Under the pieces are notes generated by a model, which was given only the letters and a program-made list of their open reading frames with translations, was not told the DNA's origin and made no database searches. A program made the position numbers and the translations under genes. This document shows positions 50,863 to 58,109 of a stretch of 58,109 bases of DNA, one piece after another. Source of the stretch: Massilia sp. Root418 (GTDB taxonomy: Bacteria > Pseudomonadota > Gammaproteobacteria > Burkholderiales > Burkholderiaceae_D); the NCBI RefSeq assembly GCF_001425265.1, contig NZ_LMEC01000001.1, positions 1,305,354 to 1,363,462 of the forward strand, given 5' to 3'. The first letter of the stretch is position 1, and each line of letters starts with the position of its first letter.

Positions 50863-52353
50863 TCAGGATTTGGTCGAAGCAGGCAGCTCCGCGACCAATC
50901 GGAGCGAAACAGAAAGCTCGTCGAGCTGGAAGTGGGGGCGCAGGAACGACACGGCGCGGTAAACGCCTGGCCGTCCCGGCACCTCCGCCACCTGCACCGA
51001 CGCTTCCCGCAGCGGGAACTGGGCCTTCTGTTCCTGCGTTGCGTTATCGTCGAGCAGCACGTACTGCGTCAGCCAGCGGTTCAGGAAGTCCTCCACGTTG
51101 GAGGCGGCAGCAAAGCTGCCGATCTTGTCCCGCATCATGGCTTTCATGTAGTGCGCAATGCGCGACACGGCGAAGATGTACTGCAGCTGCGCCGACAGCA
51201 CCGCGTTGGCGTTAGCCGAGTCGGTGTTGTATTTCTTGGCCTTTTGGGCCGACTGCGCGCCGAAAAAGGCCGCGTAGTCCGTGTTCTTGCAGTGCACCAG
51301 CGAGATGAAACCGAGGTCGCTCAGCTCCTTCTCGCGGCGGTCGGTGATGGCGATCTCGGTCGGGCACTTGAGCGCCACTTCGCCTTCATCGGTCTTGAAG
51401 GTGTGGGTCGGCAGGTCTTCCACCAGGCCGCCGCCTTCCACGCCGCGGATCGCCGCGCACCAGCCGAAGTCCTCGAAGGCCGCGGTGAGCTTGGTGCCGA
51501 AGGCGTAGGCCGCGTTGCACCACAGGTATTTCTGGTGGTCGGTGCCGTCCACGTCTTCCACGAAGTTGAAGCCTTCCGTGGTGGCGCCGTCGGCCGGGTT
51601 GAACGGCAGCCGGCCCAGGAAGCGCGGCAGGGTCAGGCCGACATAGCGCGAGTCTTCCGATTCGCGGAAGGACTTCCACTTGGTGTACTCCACGGTGTCG
51701 AACACTTTCGACAGGTCACGCGGCTTGCCCAGGTCGCTGTAGCTGTCCAGGCCGAACAGCTCCGGCGAGGCAGCGCTGATGAAGGGCGCGTGCGCGGCGG
51801 CCGCCACGTGCGACATCTGCTCGATGAAGTACATGTCTTCCGGCTGGCGGGTGATCTCGAAGTCGCCCAGCAGTGCGCCGAAGGGGGCGCCGCCGAAGGT
51901 GCCGAATTCCTCCTCGTAGACCTTCTTGAACATGGTGCTCTGGTCGAATTCGAGGGCGCTCTGGAAGTCCTTCACCAGTTCCTTCTTGGTCGCGTTGAGC
52001 AGCTTGATCTTCATGTTGGTGCCGGTGGCGCTGTTCTTCACCAGGTAGTGCAGGCCGGTCCAGCTGCTTTCCAGCTTCTGGAACTCCGGGGCGTGCATCA
52101 CGGCCGACAGCTGCGCCGAGATCACCCGGTCCAGCTCGGCCACGCGGGCGTCGATGGTGGCGGCCAGGTTATCGGACACGACGACCGTGCCCTCCATCAC
52201 CTGGTTCACCAGCTCCGAGATCAGGTCCTTGGCGCGCGCGTGCTCCACGCTGGACTTGGCCACCTTGCTCTGCTCGACGATCTGGTCCAGCAGGGCCGAT
52301 TCGCTGCTGTGCGCCGGCGCTGCGGCGGCTTCAGGGCTCAATTGGGCGGACAT
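50863..52353 (-). CDS. tssC: T6SS sheath large subunit TssC
   Basis: This 496-residue protein has the TssC features VKNSATGTNMKIKLLNATKK, YEEEFGTFGGAPFGALLGDF, FISAASPELFGL and WKSFRESEDSRYVGLTLPRF. It ends with VSLRLVAELP. TssC pairs with TssB to form the contractile sheath. It lies 3 bp after tssB and 35 bp before hcp. Confidence 0.96.
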   Translation of the reverse strand: MSAQLSPEAAAAPAHSSESALLDQIVEQSKVAKSSVEHARAKDLISELVNQVMEGTVVVSDNLAATIDARVAELDRVISAQLSAVMHAPEFQKLESSWTGLHYLVKNSATGTNMKIKLLNATKKELVKDFQSALEFDQSTMFKKVYEEEFGTFGGAPFGALLGDFEITRQPEDMYFIEQMSHVAAAAHAPFISAASPELFGLDSYSDLGKPRDLSKVFDTVEYTKWKSFRESEDSRYVGLTLPRFLGRLPFNPADGATTEGFNFVEDVDGTDHQKYLWCNAAYAFGTKLTAAFEDFGWCAAIRGVEGGGLVEDLPTHTFKTDEGEVALKCPTEIAITDRREKELSDLGFISLVHCKNTDYAAFFGAQSAQKAKKYNTDSANANAVLSAQLQYIFAVSRIAHYMKAMMRDKIGSFAAASNVEDFLNRWLTQYVLLDDNATQEQKAQFPLREASVQVAEVPGRPGVYRAVSFLRPHFQLDELSVSLRLVAELPASTKS

Positions 52354-52356
52354 GGC

Positions 52357-52866
52357 TTATTCCTTTGCTTCAGGCTTGGCGCCGCTCAGCTGCGCCAGTT
52401 TTTCGGTGCTGCTCAACACATCGTTCAGGATGTCTTCCAGCTTGTCGTTGCCGGCCAGCTTGTTGCGCAGGTCGGCCAGCTTGGTGCGCGCCTCCAGCAG
52501 CTTGCGCAGCGGCTCCACCTGCTGCACCACGGACTCGGGGCGGAAATCGTCCATGGACTTGAACTTCAGGTCCACCGCGAACTGGCCGCCGTCTTCGCCC
52601 AGCTCATTGGCCACGCGGTAAGCGGCGCGCGGCTCCACGCCCTTCATCACTTCGTCGAAGTTGTCGCGGTCGATGCCGACGAATTTGCGTTCCTTCAGGC
52701 GCTTCTGCTCCACCTCGGAGTTGCCGCCGAAATCGCCGACGACGCCCATCACGAAGGGCAGTTCCTTGCTTTCGATGGCGTCGCCGATTTCAACGTCGTA
52801 GCTCATCTGCACGCGCGGCGGACGCACCTTGGTCAGGCGCTTCTGGACACTTTCACTTTTAGACAT
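52357..52866 (-). CDS. tssB: T6SS sheath small subunit TssB
   Basis: This 169-residue protein has TssB signatures KVRPPRVQMSYDVEIGDAIE, LPFVMGVVGDFGG, RDNFDEVMKGVEPRAAYRV, and a helical C-terminus (LEARTKLADLRNKLAGNDKL) that inserts into ClpV. It is directly upstream of tssC. The preceding gene is the TPR lipoprotein, 30 bp away. Confidence 0.96.
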   Translation of the reverse strand: MSKSESVQKRLTKVRPPRVQMSYDVEIGDAIESKELPFVMGVVGDFGGNSEVEQKRLKERKFVGIDRDNFDEVMKGVEPRAAYRVANELGEDGGQFAVDLKFKSMDDFRPESVVQQVEPLRKLLEARTKLADLRNKLAGNDKLEDILNDVLSSTEKLAQLSGAKPEAKE

Positions 52867-52896
52867 GGTTTTCCCCTGTTATCGACTGGTTACGGG

Positions 52897-53490
52897 TTAT
52901 TTCAGGCCGCTGAACGGATCGGCGCTGGATTCCTGGCGCGCCTTGGCGCCCTTCTTGGCGGGCGTGCCGCCGCGCGCCGGCGGCGGTTTCACGGCGGACG
53001 CCTGCACCGGCTGCGGCGGTACCAGCACGGTTTCGCCCAGGCTTTCGCGCAGCAGCTTGGCCAGGTCTTGCGACTCGGTGCGCAGCGGGCCGCTCAGATT
53101 GTTCTGGCGGCTCAGGTCGGCCAGCGCGCGCGTGGACAGGCGCAGGCCGCTGATGGCGATGATGCTGTTGGCCAGCTGGTCGTTCGGATCGCGCACCAGG
53201 ATTTCCTGCGCGCTCACGATGGCTTCGCCGTACTGGCCGGCGTCGTAGCGGGTCTGGGCGATGCTGACCCAGGGGGCTTTTTCAGCCGGGAAAGCGGCGG
53301 CGGTCTGCTTCCACAACGTCACGGCCTGCTCCTTTTGGCCGGACGAGGCTGCCTGGCTGGCCTTTTCCATCAGGGCGCTGACGGTCGGCTTCGGAATCTC
53401 CGGCACTTGCGGCACCGTGTTGCACGCGCTCAGGATGACCGCGCAGCTGGTAGCGCCGGCCAGGCGGCGCAGGGTATGTACAGGTTTCAT
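52897..53490 (-). CDS. TPR-containing lipoprotein heading the tssB operon
   Basis: This 197-residue protein has a lipoprotein signal peptide with the lipobox LSAC at C23. TPR-like helices follow (AASSGQKEQAVTLWKQTAAA, PWVSIAQTRYDAGQYGEAIV). A Pro/Lys-rich C-terminus ends in SSADPFSGLK. ATG 53490 is chosen because GAGGAAA lies 5 bp upstream and the longer frame spoils the signal peptide. It is not TssJ by sequence, but it is the only lipoprotein in the locus. It may provide the outer-membrane anchor for TssM or serve as a structural helper. It is first in a probable operon through clpV. Confidence 0.75.
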   Translation of the reverse strand: MKPVHTLRRLAGATSCAVILSACNTVPQVPEIPKPTVSALMEKASQAASSGQKEQAVTLWKQTAAAFPAEKAPWVSIAQTRYDAGQYGEAIVSAQEILVRDPNDQLANSIIAISGLRLSTRALADLSRQNNLSGPLRTESQDLAKLLRESLGETVLVPPQPVQASAVKPPPARGGTPAKKGAKARQESSADPFSGLK

Positions 53491-53708
53491 GCTTTCCTCG
53501 GACTGACTTGCAAAAAAGAGATATTCAATTGCTAACTTGTTACTTCGGCGACACATTATCAGAAATTTATTGTTGGGCGCGTTCAATTGAATTTCACCTG
53601 GAAACCTGCCGATTTTTTAGGCTGCGCACGATTGCCGCGCTCGCTTGCGACATGTTTCCTAAAGAAATGTTAGTGTTCTGCTACTTATTAAATTTCCGTT
53701 TTGATAAC
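53491..53708. promoter_or_regulatory. AT-rich divergent promoter region between the tssB and tssK blocks
   Basis: This 218-bp region is clearly AT-richer than the genes. It holds two copies of TTCAATTG (53524-53531 and 53582-53589), the second inside a longer palindrome TTCAATTGAA. These could bind a T6SS regulator. No convincing full sigma70 or sigma54 promoter was found by eye. Confidence 0.4.
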
Positions 53709-55058
53709 ATGACAAACAAGGTACTTTGGGGTGAGGGATTGTTCCTGCGGCCGCAGCATTTTCAGCAGCAGGACCGCTATCACGAGCACCGGCTGCACGA
53801 GAGCGTGAAGGTGCTGCACCCCTACGCCTGGGGCGTGAACCAGATCGAGATCGACCGCGAAGCGCTGGCCAACAACGCGCTGCGCCTGCTGGAACTGTCG
53901 CTGCGCTTCCAGGACGGCGAGCTGTACGACGCCCCCGGCGCGGACGAACTGCCGGACACCGTGGACCTGAGCCAGATCCCGCACAGCCAGCAAAGCGTGA
54001 CCTTCTACGCCGCCCTGCCCGCCTTCAAGCCCTTCGGCGGCAACTTCGGCATGGCCGGCCAGACCGGCCCGGGCAGCAACGGCGTGCGCTTCGTGCAATC
54101 GAATGCCGACACGCCCGACCTGTACACGCAGGCCGCGCAAGCCCAGCTGAGCTACCTGAAAAAAGCCGTGCGCCTGGTGCCCGACCACGAGCCGCGCGAT
54201 TCCTACACCCACTTCCCGCTGCTGCGCCTGCGCCGCGCCGCCAGCGGCGGTTTCGAGCTGGACCCGTCCTTCGTGCCGCCCTCGCTGTCCATCCGCAGCG
54301 CGCCGCTGCTGTTTTTGCAGCTGCGCCGCCTGATCGACGCGCTGCAGGCCAAGGTCAGCGCGCTGCAGGGCCACCACCGCGAACCGAGCCGCCACGTGAT
54401 CGAATTCCGTTCCGGCGACATGTCCTCGTTCTGGCTGCTGCACACGGCCAGCACCGCCTTCGCCGGCCTCACGCATTACTTCCACCACCCGGCGCTGCAC
54501 CCGGAACGCCTGTACGAGCAGCTGCTGTCGCTGGCCGGTGCGCTGATGACCTTTTCCAAGAGCTGGACCCTGTCCGACCTGCCGCCCTACCAGCACGCCG
54601 ATCCCGGCCCCGCGTTCGCGCGCCTGCACCAGATCATCCGCGAACTGCTGGACACGGTGATCTCGTCCAAATACTTCGCCATTGCGCTCAACGAGAACAA
54701 GCCGTCCTACCACCACGGCATGCTCGACAGCGGCAAGATCGACGAGAAAACCACCTTCTACCTGGCCGTCTCGGCCGACCTGCCGGCGGTGGAGCTGGTG
54801 GACGTGGTGCCGCTGCGCTTCAAGATCGGCGCGCCGGACGACGTGGAAAAATTCGTGCTGTCGGCCATGCCGGGCGTGCGCATCCAGCACGCGCCGCAGG
54901 TGCCCGCCGCCATCCCTGTGCGGCCGGACGCCTGCTACTTCGCCATCGAAGGCAAGGGCCAGATGTACGAACGCATGCTGCAAGCCCAATCGATTTCCAT
55001 CTATGTGCCATCCGGCTTACGCGACCTGAAGCTGGACCTGCTGGCCGTTACTTCCTGA
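53709..55058 (+). CDS. tssK: T6SS baseplate protein TssK
   Basis: This 449-residue protein begins MTNKVLWGEGLFLRPQHFQQ, the diagnostic TssK N-terminus, and shows RHVIEFRSGDMSSFWLLHT and YHHGMLDSGKIDEKTTFYLA. TssK joins the baseplate to the membrane complex via TssL and TssM. ATG 53709 is chosen because homology begins there; the longer open frame lies in the AT-rich intergenic sequence. tssL follows 16 bp later. Confidence 0.95.
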   Translation: MTNKVLWGEGLFLRPQHFQQQDRYHEHRLHESVKVLHPYAWGVNQIEIDREALANNALRLLELSLRFQDGELYDAPGADELPDTVDLSQIPHSQQSVTFYAALPAFKPFGGNFGMAGQTGPGSNGVRFVQSNADTPDLYTQAAQAQLSYLKKAVRLVPDHEPRDSYTHFPLLRLRRAASGGFELDPSFVPPSLSIRSAPLLFLQLRRLIDALQAKVSALQGHHREPSRHVIEFRSGDMSSFWLLHTASTAFAGLTHYFHHPALHPERLYEQLLSLAGALMTFSKSWTLSDLPPYQHADPGPAFARLHQIIRELLDTVISSKYFAIALNENKPSYHHGMLDSGKIDEKTTFYLAVSADLPAVELVDVVPLRFKIGAPDDVEKFVLSAMPGVRIQHAPQVPAAIPVRPDACYFAIEGKGQMYERMLQAQSISIYVPSGLRDLKLDLLAVTS

Positions 55059-55074
55059 GCGGAGACAGAACACA

Positions 55075-55848
55075 ATGAACACCATGGCCGCACCTTCCCT
55101 GTTTTCCCCCGGCGCCGGATCCGCCCCGGCGCCGGCGTCGAACAAACCGCAAACGCTGCAAGACCTGATGTATGACGGCTTCTACGCCCTGTTCATGCTG
55201 AAGAACGGCAGCGGCCCGCAGGACAACGCCGATTTCGCGGCGAAGATGACGCAATTCCTGGACGAATTCGGCCGCAACGCGCGCAAGCAGAACGCCTCGC
55301 CGGACGACATCGACGCCGCCAAATACGCCTTCTGCGCCGCTGTCGACGAGATCATCCTGCGCTCGCCCTACCCCATCCGCGACGCGTGGGAACGGCGCCC
55401 GCTGCAGCTGCAGCTGTTCGGCGACCAGCTGGCGGGCGAGAATTTCTACATCCGCCTGGAAGCGCTGCGCGCGCGCGGCGCGGCCCACGTGCAGGCGCTG
55501 GAAGTGTTCCATATGTGTTTGCTGCTCGGTTTCCAGGGCCGCTACATCCTGGAAGGCTCGGAAAAGCTGGCCTACCTGACCAGCCGCCTGGGCGACGAGA
55601 TCGCCCAGATGAAGGGCAAGCGCGGCGGCTTCGCGCCGCACGCCGAGCGTCCCGACCAGGTGGCGCACAAATTGCGCAGCGACCTGCCTCTGTGGGTGCT
55701 GTGCTCCGTGTTCGGGCTGATCTGCGTGCTGGGCTACATCGGCTTGCGCACCTCGCTCGGCCGCCACACCGACGAACGCCTGCATGCCTATAACGACGTC
55801 GTGAAAATGGCGCCGCGCGTGGCCAACCTCACCATCACCCTGCCCTGA
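55075..55848 (+). CDS. tssL: T6SS inner-membrane protein TssL (DotU-like)
   Basis: This 257-residue protein has a cytosolic helical domain (KYAFCAAVDEIILRSPY, RRPLQLQLFGDQLAGENFYI, HMCLLLGFQGRYILEG). One C-terminal transmembrane helix lies at about 203-224, with a short periplasmic tail. It lacks an OmpA/peptidoglycan-binding extension, matching the separate OmpA-like gene at 41461. The stop overlaps the start of the next vgrG (TGATG), so they are coupled. Confidence 0.93.
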   Translation: MNTMAAPSLFSPGAGSAPAPASNKPQTLQDLMYDGFYALFMLKNGSGPQDNADFAAKMTQFLDEFGRNARKQNASPDDIDAAKYAFCAAVDEIILRSPYPIRDAWERRPLQLQLFGDQLAGENFYIRLEALRARGAAHVQALEVFHMCLLLGFQGRYILEGSEKLAYLTSRLGDEIAQMKGKRGGFAPHAERPDQVAHKLRSDLPLWVLCSVFGLICVLGYIGLRTSLGRHTDERLHAYNDVVKMAPRVANLTITLP

Positions 55849-58109
55849 TGGTTTCGGCATCCTCGCTCACCTCCCCGCTCGGCGTATTCGGCACGGGCCT
55901 GAGCCAGCACGCCCGCCTGCTCACGCTGGCCAGCGCGCAGGACCGCGCCCTGCCCGAATCGCTGATGGCCGAGCACTTCACGGCCCGCGAAGGCGTGAAC
56001 GAACTGTACGCCTTTGAAGTGCACGCGCTCAGCACCTCCACCGACCTGGAACTCGACCAGTTCATCGGAGAAGAGCTCACCCTCACCCTGCTGCAGCCGG
56101 ACGGCAGCCAGCGCGCCTGGCACGGCCTGTGCACCGAAGCGGCCTGGCTGGGCGCGGATGGCGGCGTGGCGCGCTACCGCCTGCTGCTGGAACCGGCGCT
56201 CGCGCTGCTGCGCCTGCGCCGCGACAGCTACATCTACCAGGACAAGAACGCGCAGGACATCATCACCGAGCTGCTGGAAGACTACCCGCAGGTGCGCTTC
56301 TCTTTCGACGTGACGCAGGAACTGGCGCCGCGCCCCATCTGCACGCAATACCGCGAAAGCGACTTCGAATTCTTCGAGCGCCTGCTCGCCTCCGAAGGCC
56401 TGAGCTGGCGCTTCGAGCACGACCCGCCCGGTGCGGACAGCGGCAAGGGCGATGGCCAGTCCAAGCACAAGCTGGTGATCTTCGACAGCAAGGCGCAAGC
56501 GCCCGCCATGCCCGGCGGCGCCGAACTGCGCTTCCACGGCGTGCGCGCCACCGACACCGATGACGCCATCGACCGCTTCGCCGCGCGCCGCCAGGTGCAG
56601 CCCAACGCGGTGAGCATCGCCAGCTGGGACCCCGCGCAGCTGCTGGCCCCATCGGCCGAGCAGCAATCGAGCCTGGAAGCCGGCGAGCTGCCGGCGCTGG
56701 CCATCTACGACGGCAGCGGCGAACGCATCGCCAGCGGCAAAGAGACCGGCCACGGCGCCGCCGATCCGCACAGCCTGCTGATGCTGCAGGCCCTGGAACT
56801 GAACAACAAGGTCTTTGAAGGCAGCGGCGCGGTGCGCCGCCTGGCCCACGGCCACAGCTTCCAGCTCATCCAGCACGAACGCTATGCCGACGGCGCCAAC
56901 GGCTTCAAGGTGCTGTGGGTGGAACACGAAGCGCGCAACAACTTCGACGCATCGATCAAGGGCGGCCCTGCGTTCGGCGTGGAAGCCGGCACCTACCGCA
57001 ACAGCTTTGGCTGCGTGCGCGAAGCCGTCGCCATCGTCCCCGCAGCCACGGCCGCGCCGCACGCCAGCACCGCGCTCGGCCCGCAAACCGCCATTGTGGT
57101 CGGCCTGGCGGACGCCATCTCCACCACCACGCGCGACCACCAGGTGCGCGTGCAATTCGCCTGGCAGCGCGGCGAAGGCGCCAATGCCGGCGGCATGGCC
57201 CACAACACCGACGCCAAAGGCAGCGCCCCCGGCGACGAGCGCAGCGGCACCTGGGTGCGCGTGGCCGAAGCGTTGGCCGGCCCCAACTGGGGCACCCAGT
57301 TCACGCCGCGCATCGGCACCGAAGTGCTGGTCGACTTCATCGAAGGCGACATGGACCGTCCGGTTGTCGTGGCCCAGCTCTACACCGGCAGCGACGTCCC
57401 GCCCTTCGCGGCGGGCGTGGACGCGGGCGTCAACCACGCCGGCACCATCAGCGGCATCCACAGCCACAACTTCGACCGCAGCGGCTACGGCCAATGGCAG
57501 CTGGACGACACCCCCGGACAAGTGCGCACACGCCTGGCCAGCAGCAGCGCCGCCACGCAGCTCAACCTGGGTTACCTGATTCAGCAAGCGCCCGGTTCCG
57601 CGCAACGCGGCAGCTACCGCGGCGCGGGCTTCGAACTGCGCACCGACGCCTGGGCCGTGGTGCGCGGCGCCGAAGGCGTGCTGCTCACCACCAGCGCGCG
57701 CAACGCGCAAGGCAGCGGCATCACGTCCACGCAGCTCGACACCGCCGAAGCGCTGGCGCAGCTGAAAGCCGCCCAAGAACTGGCCAAGCAACTGGGCGAC
57801 GCCGCGACCGCGCAGCACGCCCTCACCAGCAAGGACGCCGCCGCCGCGCACAAGGACTTCATCACCCAGGTCGATCCGCAGCAAAGCGGCAAGCACGCCG
57901 GCGCGGTCAACGGCCAGCAGGCCGTCAAGGCGCAAGCCGGTTCGCGCGAAGCCGACAGCGCCAAGCCGGTGGAAAAATTCGGCGCCCCGCTGGTGCTGAT
58001 GGACGCCCCGGCCAGCATCAATTGGGCCACGCCCGCCTCCACCGTCCTCTTCGCGGGCAAGCAGCTGCAATGGACTTCGCAGGGCGATTTGCACCTGGCG
58101 GCGGCACAT
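55848..58109 (+). CDS. tssI: Second VgrG (TssI), 5' part; runs off the window end
   Basis: The frame is open from ATG 55848 to the last base, giving 754 residues without a stop. It begins MVSASSLTSPLGVFGTGLSQ and has the gp27-like QYRESDFEFFERLLASEGLS. The gp5-like OB region includes DHQVRVQFAWQRGEG and TQFTPRIGTEVLVDFIEG. The DUF2345-type beginning is WATPASTVLFAGKQLQW. It differs clearly from the vgrG at 29639. The C-terminus and any effector fusion lie beyond the window. Its ATG shares one base with the tssL stop, so it is co-expressed with tssK and tssL. Confidence 0.93.
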   Translation, partial: MVSASSLTSPLGVFGTGLSQHARLLTLASAQDRALPESLMAEHFTAREGVNELYAFEVHALSTSTDLELDQFIGEELTLTLLQPDGSQRAWHGLCTEAAWLGADGGVARYRLLLEPALALLRLRRDSYIYQDKNAQDIITELLEDYPQVRFSFDVTQELAPRPICTQYRESDFEFFERLLASEGLSWRFEHDPPGADSGKGDGQSKHKLVIFDSKAQAPAMPGGAELRFHGVRATDTDDAIDRFAARRQVQPNAVSIASWDPAQLLAPSAEQQSSLEAGELPALAIYDGSGERIASGKETGHGAADPHSLLMLQALELNNKVFEGSGAVRRLAHGHSFQLIQHERYADGANGFKVLWVEHEARNNFDASIKGGPAFGVEAGTYRNSFGCVREAVAIVPAATAAPHASTALGPQTAIVVGLADAISTTTRDHQVRVQFAWQRGEGANAGGMAHNTDAKGSAPGDERSGTWVRVAEALAGPNWGTQFTPRIGTEVLVDFIEGDMDRPVVVAQLYTGSDVPPFAAGVDAGVNHAGTISGIHSHNFDRSGYGQWQLDDTPGQVRTRLASSSAATQLNLGYLIQQAPGSAQRGSYRGAGFELRTDAWAVVRGAEGVLLTTSARNAQGSGITSTQLDTAEALAQLKAAQELAKQLGDAATAQHALTSKDAAAAHKDFITQVDPQQSGKHAGAVNGQQAVKAQAGSREADSAKPVEKFGAPLVLMDAPASINWATPASTVLFAGKQLQWTSQGDLHLAAAH

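Noticed and set aside
52897..53490. Calling the TPR lipoprotein TssJ
   Set aside because: It has TPR-like helices and a Pro/Lys tail, whereas TssJ is a beta-sandwich. Only the lipobox is shared.

Overview
The window is GC-rich chromosomal DNA with the codon bias and gene families of a betaproteobacterium. The closest feel is Oxalobacteraceae (Massilia, Duganella or Janthinobacterium type). This placement is an inference from protein style; there is no rRNA or other marker gene. I see no tRNA, rRNA, IS element, phage or CRISPR array. No gap between genes exceeds about 300 bp; the widest (27997-28280, 643-885, 53491-53708) are AT-richer promoter regions.

Region by region. (1) 1-8.2 kb: the tail of a GGDEF protein, a small hypothetical, two adjacent histidine kinases, an NDH-2 type NADH dehydrogenase carrying a (PQQ)n repeat, a His-rich periplasmic protein, and a minus-strand trio (DUF1640-like coiled-coil protein, GTPase-less dynamin-like protein, outer-membrane barrel). 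(2) 8.2-16.7 kb: a divergent Lrp-type regulator/dadA pair, an HDOD protein with an apparently leaderless promoter, an NsrR/SCO/membrane protein/truncated haemoglobin cluster, a divergent LysR/aldo-keto reductase pair, and a ZntB-type transporter. (3) 16.7-22.7 kb: a tight five-gene minus-strand operon of an MdfA-like exporter, a clostridial-toxin-like DXD glycosyltransferase, a GNAT acetyltransferase, a phytanoyl-CoA-dioxygenase-like enzyme and a GH3 beta-N-acetylhexosaminidase. It looks like an uncharacterised small-molecule or cell-wall-sugar pathway. (4) 22.8-28 kb: small housekeeping genes (acylphosphatase, DHFR-like, FABP-like), then a periplasmic-binding-protein/GGDEF-EAL pair.

(5) 28.2-58.1 kb: a large type VI secretion (T6SS) locus. 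TssA, B, C, D(Hcp), E, F, G, H(ClpV), K, L and M, two VgrGs, a PAAR protein, TagF, an OmpA-family protein and a TagX-like M15 peptidase are all present. The genes form alternating divergent blocks: vgrG and its upstream gene on minus; tagX to tssA on plus; clpV to tssB plus a TPR lipoprotein on minus; tssK-tssL-vgrG on plus, running off the window end. No TssJ lipoprotein is recognisable, and no Ppk/Fha control genes are seen. The content resembles the Acinetobacter-type T6SS. Two related proteins of unknown function, one with faint thiolase-like motifs, belong to the locus.

The least-explained parts are the glycosyltransferase operon, the thiolase-like T6SS paralogues and the dynamin-like trio. 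Several genes carry in-frame tandem repeats.
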